Source of the DNA: Anisus vortex
Lineage: Eukaryota; Mollusca; Gastropoda; Planorbidae
DNA: 64,000 nucleotides
NCBI GenBank assembly: GCA_949126835.1
Contig: OX421506.1
Location: 22,100,181 to 22,164,180, forward strand
Direction: 5' to 3'
Shown here: positions 10,627 through 21,583 of the stretch, piece after piece
Layout: every line of letters starts with the position of its first letter
Numbering within the stretch: the stretch's first letter is position 1
Program-made: the position numbers and the translations under genes
Notes under the pieces: model-generated
Databases searched by the model: none
Told to the model about the DNA's origin: nothing
The model's input: the letters and a program-made list of their open reading frames with translations, nothing else

Positions 10627-10660
10627 ATGTATATATATATATATATGTATGTAAATATAA
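10600..10660. repeat. ATCT/TA microsatellite
   Basis: (ATCT)n followed by (TA)n, in intron 5 just outside the retrotransposon nest. The unit B counterpart is a longer CT/TA tract. Confidence 0.9.
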
Positions 10661-10705
10661 TATATATCTATCATCGACCTCTCTGATTATTATATCTATA
10701 CATAT

Positions 10706-11218
10706 TGTCAGTGATTAAATTAATATGAAAAAGGGGAAGCAAAACAAACAATAGTTTGTGTCTTTTTTTAGGTTACATCCCTTTGACCATATTGCTAGTG
10801 TGTGTATTGTTTAGAATAATCTAGAAAGTGTGAACTCTGCATGCTTTTTAGTGAGACATGACTTTTATGACTTTGACTTGGTCAGGTGATTTTGAGAGGA
10901 AAAAGCAGCGTGTGCAACGAGCTCTTGTGAGATTGGAAATGTATTTTTTATGTGGAGATTTTGTAATGGATATAATATTAGAGATCTCTGTGAATCTATT
11001 CTTTAAATTCTATTGTGTAAATTGCAATACTATTGAGTGAATATATATACAGATATCATTATGCATGGATATTCACACGAATTGTGAGGACATAAAAATA
11101 TATGTGTGTGAATAAACTTATCTATATCATTTACTGTTCTGGAGTGTTTAGTACTTTTATGAACGCCTCGAAGATATGTGTGAGTGAATGATACAAATAC
11201 AGAAACATACAACTTACA
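10706..11218 (+). repeat. E1 5' LTR
   Basis: Begins TGTCAGTGATTAAATTAA and ends ACAACTTACA. A primer-binding-site candidate starts at 11221 (TGGTGGCACGCGG). TA-rich promoter-like sequence (GAATATATATACAG) is present. It pairs with 33468-33980. Confidence 0.92.
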
Positions 11219-12738
11219 ACTGGTGGCACGCGGAAACTGCCATAAAGAAAAAACGTTGGCAAGTACTAAAAATCAAAATTTTCGTTCGTCGTACAATACG
11301 TTCTATGCAGTGGAGGCCCAGGGCATGAAGAATTTGCCGACCCTCAAAATTTTAATATCAAGTATATACTTGAATTGCGTGTAAACACTAGTACTACATA
11401 ACAAAGTACTACTAAAGCAAAGACCAATAATACTATGAACTCAACATCTCAAATATAAAGTTTTGTCAACGGAAAACATTTTAGACATTTTTAGATAATT
11501 TTGACTTGATTTAATTTCCTAATGGATTCAAAATGGCGGCGCACCTTTGTTATTCAACCTTGAGCTTTGAATAATTATTGTTGATTCAAAATGGCGGCAC
11601 ACTGTTGTCAATCACCTTCGTTCTTCAAATATTATACAGTATCAGTGAACTTTAAATAATTATTGTTGAACTTTATCAACTTTATCAACTTTGACTAATT
11701 ATTTTATTGTGCATATACATCCCGGCGTGACATTGAATGTCAGTAAACAGATTAGCCGGAAGTCAGATGTAAAGATCTTGTGATACATAGTACCTATTTT
11801 ATATATCCAGTTCCCCATCAAAGATGGCAGATTTCACGTGAAGTGAAGACAGATCACACAATTGTCATAGTGTGCCTACCATATGCTAGTCAAATATGGA
11901 TATATAAAACTTTCAGACTCGTCATAGTCGGAATATTTTGTTAACATTACATCAAGGCATTGAAGAAACTGACACTGATCGTTACTATCGTTACATACGT
12001 CATTGAAGAAACTGACACTAATCGTTACTATATCCTCTTTCTTATATGTAATTACTGCCTTTCTATATCAGTAATTACTTTGTTAGATATAATAATTTCA
12101 TGTTATATGTATACACTATACATGTGTGGGAGGTTGGAGGTAGTCTATGTTAAGACCTCAATACTTTTACTTCTGTCTATACTCTAATTCTGTTTCTTTT
12201 CGAGGTTTTAATGTAGATGATTCTATAGGGATATTGGTTTTATTTACAAATATAGTCGTTAGCTGTGTAAGTCTTGTTTGTGATCGTAAATCATTGTTGT
12301 ATTGTTATTAAAACATCATATTGTTTGGTCAATGTTTATATATTGTAATTATATTGTTGAATTCCTCTTGGTATTGTCTATTTAAAGCAGCAATTATTTT
12401 GTTTTTGTGTTCATATGCATTTTATATGTTGAATTTGTAAACTGGTTAGAGCAAATCCATTATTTGTAAAGTAGCTTAATAGGGTATTTACAAATAATTT
12501 ATTATGCAAATAACTTTGGAGTACTGTAAATAATATAATTAATTTTTGAATTATTTTATAAGATGCAATAACATAGTTGTGAGGTAACATAATATTGCGC
12601 ACATACATATTCAGTACATTATATAAATAGTCACAAAATAAGCTTTGTAACACATAGTAAATTTTGGGGTGGTCCAGAAGTTGAGCTTTCATTTGACTCA
12701 AGTAATTCATGGTGAGTAAATAAATTATTTTATCATTG
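11219..12738 (+). other. E1 5' leader
   Basis: Non-coding sequence between the 5' LTR and the E2 insertion. It opens with TGGTGGCACGCGG two bases after the LTR. It contains duplicated CATTGAAGAAACTGACAC motifs at about 11960-12025 and repeated AAAATGGCGGC motifs at about 11529-11597. No ORF with recognisable homology. Confidence 0.6.
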
Positions 12739-13869
12739 TGTGATGACTTAGGTATAGAGATGTGATGACTTAGGTACAGATATGTAGAACTTAGAGATAT
12801 GTATGTGGAATCTTACATACGGTTGGCCTATTATTGATTAGCCGGACAATGATAAGGTATTCCCTTTGCTTGGCAAAGTGTGAATGTTTTGTTGTTTGTA
12901 TTATAATATATATCTTATTTTCACATTACATGTATGCCTAAATTGATATTTTAATTAACTTTTAAATGTAGCCTATTTGTTTTATTTAAGGGAATTTTCT
13001 CACAGTCCCAACATTCCTATGCTAATGTATGTTAGTAGTCCCTTCTGTTCTCTCTTAAAGATTTATTACCCGCCCAGTCACGGGCGGTCACCCCTCGTCC
13101 CTTACACCCCGCTCCCCCCGCCCCCCCCCCCATAGACTCTAGCTCGTAGCACGTCTTGGGATTAAGTTTCCACGCTTAATTGAGAAAACGCCCATTCAAG
13201 AGTGCCCTTCTTTCTTTCTCTTCCTTGCAAATACTTCCATACATCACCTGTAAACGATTCCTTTGTCCAGCAAATGAGACACGACACCCTTCCCACCCAC
13301 TGGTTCTCTTTTCTGTCCCCCCCCTCCCACCTTGCCCCCCCCCCTTTTGTCTTCAGTGAATAGACCAATCATAGGCCAGAATGGAACTAAACTTTAACTT
13401 TATATTAGCTCCCACAGACTCGAAAAAGTCAGATTCCTATCACGCTCTAGACTAGTCAGGTCGCTTTTCCTTAGGCTTAGATTTTCCTGTATATAGCCAG
13501 ACTTAGACTTAGACTTTATTGCAGCGTTTATTAAACATATGTGTGTATTTGATTTAAATTGATAAACATTTTTGCCGTCTTCTACACACAAACATTCCAT
13601 CCTGCCTATTCTTCACTAGAGAATTAAACATTGCATTAATACTAAAATTCAACCAAGTGTGTTAGTCCAGTTTTACTGTTACGTCAAGCTTGTTTGTGCA
13701 AAGAGTATTGTTTTATATGCCAGAGATAGCCACTCTGGCACGAACCAGGAACTGAAAATATAAATTTACTTGCTACATGACGGTCTACTCTGAACGGGCA
13801 TACCCTGTCAGACAACGTAGCCAACGAACTTACTGGAGGTAACAACCAGTAAAACCCCAATCCATCACA
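12739..13869 (+). repeat. E2 5' LTR
   Basis: 1131 bp from TGTGATGAC to CCATCACA, with inverted ends. It includes a 42-bp-scale internal repeat at its start (GATGTGATGACTTAGGTA twice) and poly-C runs. ORFs at 13162-13600 are chance frames inside the LTR. Confidence 0.93.
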
Positions 13870-14838
13870 TACATGAGGTTCTCGTCCGGCGATAAGTCCT
13901 GCAAGTATTGGATTTACTTATAGTTACGAGGAGCTTACTTAACTCCTGCAGTGGACTTTACTCCAGAAAGCACCGACTGTCGTGAACCTGCGACCCTACT
14001 TCAGAGGAAATATTACTGTCATGTAGAAGTTGGGGGCTCATTATGTTCCTGGAATAAACAACACATCAACACTTGACAACCAACCAACTGTCACTGCACA
14101 CGTCATTGCCAGCGTAGATCATCATCCTGTTCGATCAACGTAGATTATAGCTTCACTACACTTAGCCAGTCCTTGCCAGCGTAGATCATCACCTGTCTCC
14201 GACCAACCTGTGCGGTCAATTTATAGCACATCTTCACTGCACCTATCCAGTCCTTGCCAGCGTAGATCATCACCTGTCTCCGACCAACCTGTGCGGTCAA
14301 TTTATATAACCTCTTCACTGCACATATCCAGTCCTTGCCAGCGTAGATCATCACCTGTCTCCGACCAACCTGTGCGGTCAATTTATATCACCTCTTCACT
14401 GCACATTTCCAGTCCTTGCCAGCGTAGATCATCACCTGTCTCCGACCAACCTGCGCGGTCAACTTATAACACATCTTCACTGCACCTATCCAGTCCTTGC
14501 CAGCGTAGATCATCACCTGTCTCCGACCATCCCATCCGATCAACTTATATCACCGCTTCACTACACCTACTTCGTCCCTGCCAGTGTATAATAGCACCAC
14601 CCAAAGACTGCCCAACACAAGAGAACATTGTCCTCTGCACTTACTCAATTAGCGCAGAGCACTGCTTCTCCACACATTCGTGAGCACATTCCGAAGTCAA
14701 CCAGTACAGCTCAAGTCAAGCGTGTGTGTGTGTGTGTGTGTACGACAGAGCTATTAAATATTGCCGTGGGTGAGTACCTTTTTATTGTCTGGTTCAAGTT
14801 CTAGTCTTAGTAGGCCAATTGTCCACGTACATTTCGCT
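13870..14838 (+). other. E2 5' leader with 81-bp tandem repeats
   Basis: About five to six units of 81 bp run from about 14108 to 14590, containing CCAGTCCTTGCCAGCGTAGA, TCATCACCTGTCTCCGACC and CTTCACTGCAC. A (GT)n run lies at about 14720-14742. Because 81 is a multiple of 3, a 157-codon frame (14210-14683) runs through it; I treat it as non-coding leader. No primer site starting TGG lies directly after the LTR. Confidence 0.75.
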
Positions 14839-17769
14839 ATGGCAGACTTAGTTAACTTTAAAAGGGGCGCGAAGGAAGAAGCTATTGAATATGGTTATGT
14901 GGGTGTTCAGGTAATGGAGTATGTAAATAAACAAGTAGAGATTTATTTAGAGCAGGAAAGGATGAAGGCAGATAGAGAACGGGTCGTGTTAGAAGACAAG
15001 CATCGGGAACGGGAAGCAAAACGTATAGAATTAGAATTGCAAGATAAACAACGCGAGAGAGAGGCAAAACAATTAGAGTTAGAGCGGGATGTAAACTTAA
15101 GAAAACTAGAGATAGAGAAAGAAATACGTCTAGCAGAACTCACAGCACAGAATAGACAATCTGAAACAAACAATGGTAGCATAGACAATTTACCGTCGAC
15201 TCCCTCATCCATAACCAACAGTGACACTCATCTAGTACCACCTTTCTGGACTGACATAATAATATATGATCCCTCCACAGAATCTATTGATATTTATCTG
15301 GCCCGCTTTGAGGAGAGAGCAAGCTTTAATAATGTCCCTAGAGACCTGTGGGTAAGATCCCTGGTTCAGTCATTAAGGGGGCCCACATATGAGGTTTACG
15401 CCAAACTTCCCCCTTCAGACCAAGACCCTTACGACCATCTAAAGAATGCATTGTTGACAAAATATGAATTAACAAGCAAGTGTTACCAAAAGAAATTTAG
15501 AAATGCAAGAATGAGTGACATAGAGACATATACTCAATTCTCAGATAGATTGAAAGGCTATTTACTTAAGTGGGTGGAATTATCAAAGTGTGACCAGTCA
15601 TTCGACGGTCTTGTTGAGCTAATTCTTCTAGAGCAATTAAGGACGCTGATGACAACCAAACTAAAGACATTTTTAGCGGAAAATGGTGTTGATAGTTTGG
15701 ACAGGTCTATAGAGCTCGCGGACCGCTACGTAGCGGCACACAGGGATGAAAACACACACTCTCCCACCCACAATAGTGGCAACCGGCACAAAAATAACGA
15801 CAGACGAAATAACGCGCACCAGGATAGGAATCAACCCGCGTACCCTGACACCCTCCCCCATTATGCACATCAGGGTACACGGCCCCATCACCAAACAAAT
15901 GGTGGTGGCCACCGACCCGCTCCCACCCCTCTGCTACCTCAGGGAAGAAACAGAGGCGCCCCTCCCGCAGCCCATACAGGCTCAGTCACCGCCCCCTCAG
16001 ACCACACACCCGAAACCCCGTTAGTGGCTTTCTCTGATGACTCCACTGACGTCCCCACCTCCATGGCTCATGTCACTGGCACGGTGTATGTCAGCGGCCG
16101 GCGCGCCCGTTGTCTCTTTGATACAGGATGTCAGTTCGACGCCCTTATAAGCGATTCCTTCGTTAAACCAGGGGAACTCACTGGCAAGTTCGTAGAGGTC
16201 AGGCCCATAGCTAGCCCTGTACAAAAATGCCCAATCGCTCGATTGGAAATAAAATCCCCTTACGTGTGTGGTCCAATGAATGCAGCTGTGATGGGAAATA
16301 TGGAGTTCGATTTAGTTTTGAGGTGTAGATACATATTCTTAGGCACCCCCGACTCCCCCATTATGTTGGCTCCCGTAACCACGCGAGCCAACACTGACGC
16401 TGGAACTCAACAGCATGAAATACCTCCCTCCAATAATGAATTCAGGGTGGCACAGAGGGATGACCCCTCACTGAAATCATTGTTTGCTCAAGCAAACCAA
16501 ACCAAACCGGAAAAGCCCCGGTATATCTTTAAGTCAAACCTACTTTACCGGTTGCCCCGGGAAGACGAACCTGGAAAAACCCAGCTAGTAGTACCCCTCC
16601 CCTACCGTCAGCAAGTAATGGAAACCGCACACGACTCTGCCATGGGCGCTCACCAAGGTCAAGCTGCCACATTATTTAAAGTCAGATACTATTATTTCTG
16701 GCCAGGCATGTACGGTGATATTAAAAGATTTGTCTCTTCTTGTCACCAGTGCCAAGTCACTGCTAAAAAGCACCTCACCCCACCTGTACCGTTAGGTCAG
16801 ACCCCTGTGGTGGACACGCCTTTTAAAAGGGTGTCAGTGGACTTATTAGGCCCCCTCAATCGGACGCGAAAGAGAAACGCCTATATTTTATGTGTGGTGT
16901 GTCAGGCGACTAACTGGCCCGAGGCTGTAGCATTGCCTAGCATGGACGCTAAACATGTAGCAGAAGCTCTATTTACAATGTTTACCAGAGTAGGTTTTCC
17001 AGAGGTCCTTCTCTCCGATAACGGTGCTCAGTTCACCGGGTCTCTCATGAAGGAAGTGTTGCAGATAATGAACACGAAACACCTTCGCACCTCCCCTTAT
17101 CACCCCCAAGCAAATGGACTGGTAGAACGGTTCAATCAAACTGTGGTAGGTATGCTTAGGAAAGTCGCCTATGGCAATACCGATGAATGGGACACATATC
17201 TCCCCGCAGCCCTATACGCCTATCGCGCTACCCCTCATGCCAGTCTAGGGTACTCGCCATATGAAATGATCTACGGATCACAGCCCCGTGGCCCCCTCGA
17301 AATTTTGCGCCGCTCCTGGACTAAGGAGAATCCCGATCAGGAAGAAAAAACAGTACACACCTATGTCAAGCAACTGCAGGCTAGACTAGAATGTGTGCGT
17401 AAAATAGCCCACTCAATCCTGCTGGAAGCTCGCAAAAAACAAGCCAAACACTTTAATCGCAGGGCGAAGGAACGATCTCTTGCACCTGGAGATAAAGTAT
17501 TGTTGTTGCTACCTTCGTCCCTCAACAAGTTACAAATTATGTGGAAAGGACCTTACGTAGTCACCGCCCGTACCTCCCCCACAAACTACACAGTCAAGGT
17601 TGGAAACAAAGAAAAGATGTATCACATAAATTTGCTGAAACGATACCTTGAACGCCCAATCCCCGACACGCCCCTAATTGCCATGGCCATCGCCTTAGAA
17701 AGAAACGGAACCAGACGAAACTCTTACCGCGTACCCACTAAGAGAGAAAGAATCGGTCGAAAATGTTAA
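14839..17769 (+). CDS. E2 gag-protease-integrase polyprotein
   Basis: I chose the ATG at 14839 (MADLVNFKRG), because the 26 in-frame codons before it look like leader. Residues are counted from it. A charged coiled-coil (about 30-110) is followed by a gag core (about 125-305) and a His/Pro/Asn-rich linker without a clear CCHC knuckle. The protease has CLFDTGCQFDALI (DTG active site, about 415). No RT follows. Next come VTTRAN and the integrase HHCC finger ending SSCHQCQ (about 635), then the DDE core with Asp in VDLLGP, Asp in LLSDNGAQFTG and Glu in HPQANGLVERF. The GPY/F module reads WKGPYVV (about 915), followed by YHINLLKRYL. The ORF ends just before RT, which continues in another frame. 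Length is usual for gag+PR+IN. Confidence 0.93.
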   Translation: MADLVNFKRGAKEEAIEYGYVGVQVMEYVNKQVEIYLEQERMKADRERVVLEDKHREREAKRIELELQDKQREREAKQLELERDVNLRKLEIEKEIRLAELTAQNRQSETNNGSIDNLPSTPSSITNSDTHLVPPFWTDIIIYDPSTESIDIYLARFEERASFNNVPRDLWVRSLVQSLRGPTYEVYAKLPPSDQDPYDHLKNALLTKYELTSKCYQKKFRNARMSDIETYTQFSDRLKGYLLKWVELSKCDQSFDGLVELILLEQLRTLMTTKLKTFLAENGVDSLDRSIELADRYVAAHRDENTHSPTHNSGNRHKNNDRRNNAHQDRNQPAYPDTLPHYAHQGTRPHHQTNGGGHRPAPTPLLPQGRNRGAPPAAHTGSVTAPSDHTPETPLVAFSDDSTDVPTSMAHVTGTVYVSGRRARCLFDTGCQFDALISDSFVKPGELTGKFVEVRPIASPVQKCPIARLEIKSPYVCGPMNAAVMGNMEFDLVLRCRYIFLGTPDSPIMLAPVTTRANTDAGTQQHEIPPSNNEFRVAQRDDPSLKSLFAQANQTKPEKPRYIFKSNLLYRLPREDEPGKTQLVVPLPYRQQVMETAHDSAMGAHQGQAATLFKVRYYYFWPGMYGDIKRFVSSCHQCQVTAKKHLTPPVPLGQTPVVDTPFKRVSVDLLGPLNRTRKRNAYILCVVCQATNWPEAVALPSMDAKHVAEALFTMFTRVGFPEVLLSDNGAQFTGSLMKEVLQIMNTKHLRTSPYHPQANGLVERFNQTVVGMLRKVAYGNTDEWDTYLPAALYAYRATPHASLGYSPYEMIYGSQPRGPLEILRRSWTKENPDQEEKTVHTYVKQLQARLECVRKIAHSILLEARKKQAKHFNRRAKERSLAPGDKVLLLLPSSLNKLQIMWKGPYVVTARTSPTNYTVKVGNKEKMYHINLLKRYLERPIPDTPLIAMAIALERNGTRRNSYRVPTKRERIGRKC

Positions 17770-19282
17770 CATTTGTCCCAAACTGACCCCTGAGCAGACT
17801 ACTCAAACAAAAGCCCTGCTGAACTCGTACGCCGAGGTGTTAACCGATAAACCCGGCCGTACAACACTGGAGAAATTCTCCATGAAAGTAACTGACCCCA
17901 ATCCCATTAGAGTGAAACCTTACCCTATCCCCCACGCCAAGGCCAAACTGATAGAGGAAGAGGTAAAATCCCTGCTAGAAAATAAAATTATAGCACCCTC
18001 CACCTCCCCTTTCAACGCCCCTGTAGTGTTAGTGCGAAAGTCTGATGGCACACACCGCATGTGCATTGACTTTCGACGACTTAACGCAGTAACGGAATTC
18101 CAGGCCGAACCCATGCCTGACCCCGAAACTCTGTTTGCGAACTTGGGAAATGCGCAATATTTCTCCAAGTTTGACCTAAGTAAAGGTTTCTTTCAGATAG
18201 AGGTAGAAGAGAGCTGTCGCCCCTATCTAGCCTTCAGTACACCCCAGGGTCACTTCGAGTTTCTCACCGTACCATTTGGCCTTAACAACCCGCCTTCCGT
18301 ATTCACACGCATGATGCGGAAACTTCTGAGTCCGTTAGGCAAACCAGGAATTTCAAATTTCGTGGACGATATACTAATAGCAACCGAGACATGGGAAGAA
18401 CACATCGACCACGTGACCGCGCTCTTATCCAGATTGCAGGAGACGGGACTTACCGCCCGCCCCTCTAAATGCATGATTGGGTACGACCGGTTGAAATTCC
18501 TGGGACACATGGTAGAAAGAAATAGGATAATGCCCGACGAGCAGAAAATTGAAAAACTCAAGCTAGCTCCTCCCCCTTCCACTAAAACGGATGTGCGCTC
18601 GTTTTTAGGTCTGTGCGGGTTTTATCAGAAATTTATACCAAACTATAACACCATCGCCGCTCCGCTGTCCGACCTAACAAAGAAAGGGAAATCGGATACT
18701 GTATCGTGGACAAAAGACTGCGACCAGGCGTTTAACCAGCTGAAGTCCGCGCTGACTAGGTCCCCTATTCTTCGCCTTCCCGACCTCACTCGACCTTTTA
18801 CACTTAAATGCGACGCCAGCACTTCCGGACTGGGTTCTGCGCTTCTCCAATCAGACCCAAATGATAATGACAGACTGTTCCCAGTAGCTTATGCAAGCCG
18901 CAAGCTATCCCAAGCAGAACGTAATTATACGATTACGGAACTGGAATGTTTATCTCTTATATGGGGCATTGAGAAGTTTCAGGTCTACTTATATGGTCGT
19001 CATTTCACCCTTCACACCGACCACCAACCGTTAACGTTTTTGGCTGCAGCTAAGAACCTTAACCGTCGTCTAATGCGCTATTCCCTGACCCTTTCTCAAT
19101 ACAGTTTTCAAACTGTTTATGTCAAAGGTAGTGACCACTGTCTCCCAGACTATCTATCAAGACACTGTGCACCGACTGAGGCCGACAATCACTGTGAACA
19201 GAAAAAAACGCAGAAAAGAAAAGGGACGGGAAATCAGAAACCGCCTTCCCCTGAGAACACAGACATTGTCGCTGTTAACTAA
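17699..19282 (+). CDS. E2 reverse transcriptase-RNase H
   Basis: The frame is open from 17699, overlapping the end of the previous ORF by 71 nt in the +1 frame. The first ATG (17837) lies inside the RT N-terminal region, so expression by frameshift, or a second start, is likely. RT landmarks: VRKSDGTHRMCIDFRRLNAV, FSKFDLSKGFFQIEV and the catalytic FVDDILIA. RNase H landmarks: Asp in LKCDASTSGLGSALLQ, Glu in TELECLSLIWG and Asp in LHTDHQPLTF. It ends after DYLSRHCAP and a basic tail. No integrase follows, as expected for this domain order. Confidence 0.93.
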   Translation, partial: KETEPDETLTAYPLREKESVENVNICPKLTPEQTTQTKALLNSYAEVLTDKPGRTTLEKFSMKVTDPNPIRVKPYPIPHAKAKLIEEEVKSLLENKIIAPSTSPFNAPVVLVRKSDGTHRMCIDFRRLNAVTEFQAEPMPDPETLFANLGNAQYFSKFDLSKGFFQIEVEESCRPYLAFSTPQGHFEFLTVPFGLNNPPSVFTRMMRKLLSPLGKPGISNFVDDILIATETWEEHIDHVTALLSRLQETGLTARPSKCMIGYDRLKFLGHMVERNRIMPDEQKIEKLKLAPPPSTKTDVRSFLGLCGFYQKFIPNYNTIAAPLSDLTKKGKSDTVSWTKDCDQAFNQLKSALTRSPILRLPDLTRPFTLKCDASTSGLGSALLQSDPNDNDRLFPVAYASRKLSQAERNYTITELECLSLIWGIEKFQVYLYGRHFTLHTDHQPLTFLAAAKNLNRRLMRYSLTLSQYSFQTVYVKGSDHCLPDYLSRHCAPTEADNHCEQKKTQKRKGTGNQKPPSPENTDIVAVN

Positions 19283-19359
19283 AGGTTAACAAATCAAGAA
19301 TAAAGGAGAAAATAGAGCTGGAAAGAAAACGTGTTATTTAGATAAAACGTTTTGATCAA

Positions 19360-19370
19360 ACGGGAGGAGA
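19360..19370 (+). promoter_or_regulatory. E2 polypurine tract
   Basis: The purine-rich sequence ACGGGAGGAGA lies directly upstream of the 3' LTR and is the expected plus-strand primer site. Confidence 0.7.
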
Positions 19371-20499
19371 TGTGATGACTTAGGTATAGAGATGTGATGA
19401 CTTAGGTACAGATATGTAGAACTTAGAGATATGTATGTGGAATCTTACATACGGTTGGCCTATTATTGATTAGCCGGACAATGATAAGGTATTCCCTTTG
19501 CTTGGCAAAGTGTGAATGTTTTGTTGTTTGTATTATAATATATATCTTATTTTCACATTACATGTATGCCTAAATTGATATTTTAATTAACTTTTAAATG
19601 TAGCCTATTTGTTTTATTTAAGGGAATTTTCTCACAGTCCCAACATTCCTATACTAATGTATGTTAGTAGTCCCTTCTGTTCTCTCTTAAAGATTTATTA
19701 CCCGCCCAGTCACGGGCGGTCACCCCTCGTCCCTTACACCCCGCTCCCCCCGCCCCCCCCATAGACTCTAGCTCGTAGCACGTCTTGGGATTAAGTTTCC
19801 ACGCTTAATTGAGAAAACGCCCATTCAAGAGTGCCCTTGTTTCTTTCTCTTCCTTGCAAATACTTCCATACATCACCTGTAAACGATTCCTTTGTCCAGC
19901 AAATGAGACACGACACCCTTCCCACCCACTGGTTCTCTTTTCTGTCCCCCCCCCCCTCCCACCTTGCCCCCCCCTTTTGTCTTCAGTGAATAGACCAATC
20001 ATAGGCCAGAATGGAACTAAACTTTAACTTTATATTAGCTCCCACAGACTCGAAAAAGTCAGATTCCTATCACGCTCTAGACTAGTCAGGTCGCTTTTCC
20101 TTAGGCTTAGATTTTCCTGTATATAGCCAGACTTAGACTTAGACTTTATTGCAGCGTTTATTAAACATATGTGTGTATCTGATTTAAATTGATAAACATT
20201 TTTGCCGTCTTCTACACACAAACATTCCATCCTGCCTATTCTTCACTAGAGAATTAAACATTGCATTAATACTAAAATTCAACCAAGTGTGTTAGTCCAG
20301 TTTTACTGTTACGTCAAGCTTGTTTGTGCAAAGAGTATTGTTTTATATGCCAGAGATAGCCACTCTGGCACGAACCAGGAACTGAAAATATAAATTTACT
20401 TGCTACATGACGGTCTACTCTGAACGGGCATACCCTGTCAGACAACGTAGCCAACGAACTTACTGGAGGTAACAACCAGTAAAACCCCAATCCATCACA
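19371..20499 (+). repeat. E2 3' LTR
   Basis: 1129 bp, nearly identical to 12739-13869. The differences I see are poly-C lengths and about three or four substitutions. It ends CCATCACA before the cattg target repeat. Confidence 0.93.
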
Positions 20500-20504
20500 C
20501 ATTG

Positions 20505-20699
20505 CACATTTATTGTCCTACTGTAGGAACTTAGTGTGATTAGGTCAAGAAAGAGACTAGTCATATAAGTCATCAAGCTTTGACGAACTCTATAAAAATA
20601 TAAATGTGAACAAATAATCATGTAAGTCATCAAGCTTTGATTATCATTGGGTCACATTTTAGTATAACTAATATATAGAATCTGTGTTATTAATCATAT
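20505..20699 (+). other. E1 internal segment between E2 and E3
   Basis: 195 bp of E1 leader, containing the repeated AAGTCATCAAGCTTTGA motif. Non-coding. Confidence 0.7.
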
Positions 20700-21304
20700 T
20701 GTTACGAGTAGATTTATTTCCATATTATATTAGTTCTGTTATTATTAACTAAAGTTAAAATGAAATAATCTTAAACCCGAAATGTTTCCGTGTTAGGAAT
20801 AAAACATGTATATGTCTAGACACTACGTCATAGCAATAAAATACGTCATATGCACGAGGGTTGAATACCGTTAGTTTAGTTTAGTTCTAGTTTGGGCGCT
20901 AATGTGTGAGGACTGTTTTGACCACTTTCTTAAAGATAGGATTACGGCTTAGTTCATTATAGAAGAATCTCAACTGATTAAGTTTCATTATATAATACTG
21001 GTACATGTATTCTGTGGTATTGTTATATTTTATCATCTCAACTTGTTGGAATAAAATTGTGTTCAATTTCAAACAGGATTGTGGATTTCCTATATATTAA
21101 GGTACAGTTTATCTAAATCATTTGATACAAAAGATTCATAGCAAACGAGTAAAATAAACATCAAATCTAATTGAATAACATCAATACAAGTTCTTATACA
21201 ACCTTGTGAGATCCAAGATGGATATGAATCAAAAGAATATAAATATATAATAATACATTACTAAAAATATCATCTAACGTTAGTAGCTGATTTCGCACGT
21301 GACA
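20700..21304 (+). repeat. E3 5' LTR
   Basis: From TGTTACGAG to CACGTGACA. A primer-site candidate, TGGGGGCTCAAGTCCTGG, starts six bases beyond it at 21311. Confidence 0.92.
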
Positions 21305-21583
21305 AAAGATTGGGGGCTCAAGTCCTGGATCTAAAGTTTGTATGTATAAGAAATTGAGAATATACAACTGTTTTAGTGAAAACGATTTACAACAAATATT
21401 TATTCAAATTCTGTCTACGTGGGAGGCACTGTCTGTGTTCGGACATACTGTTTTCAGCTTTGTACACAATCATCCTTAAAATGTATCTTCTACAAATTAA
21501 CAGTGGTGTAAAATATTTCAAAAGACTTTATAAAAGGTAAAGTTGAAATTTTTTATCTTCTATTTACGTCATTAATATAAAAC

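Larger units (their letters stand above)
12739..20499 (+). mobile_element. E2: young full-length Gmr1-like element
   Basis: LTRs lie at 12739-13869 and 19371-20499, flanked by the target repeat cattg (12734-12738, 20500-20504). It is inserted in the E1 leader. The LTRs differ by only a few substitutions plus poly-C length, so the insertion is recent. Internal order: repeat-rich leader, gag-PR-IN in one ORF (14839-17769), then RT-RNase H in the next frame (17699-19282). A purine tract (CGGGAGGAGA) precedes the 3' LTR. All catalytic motifs are present, so it may be autonomous if the frame change is made. Confidence 0.92.

Noticed and set aside
13162..13600. Minus-strand ORFs inside the E2 LTRs (also 19805-20230)
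   Set aside because: Identical in both LTRs and without domains; chance frames in regulatory sequence.
14210..14683. 157-codon ORF in the E2 leader
   Set aside because: It follows the 81-bp tandem repeat and has no homology to gag. The gag ORF starts at 14839.
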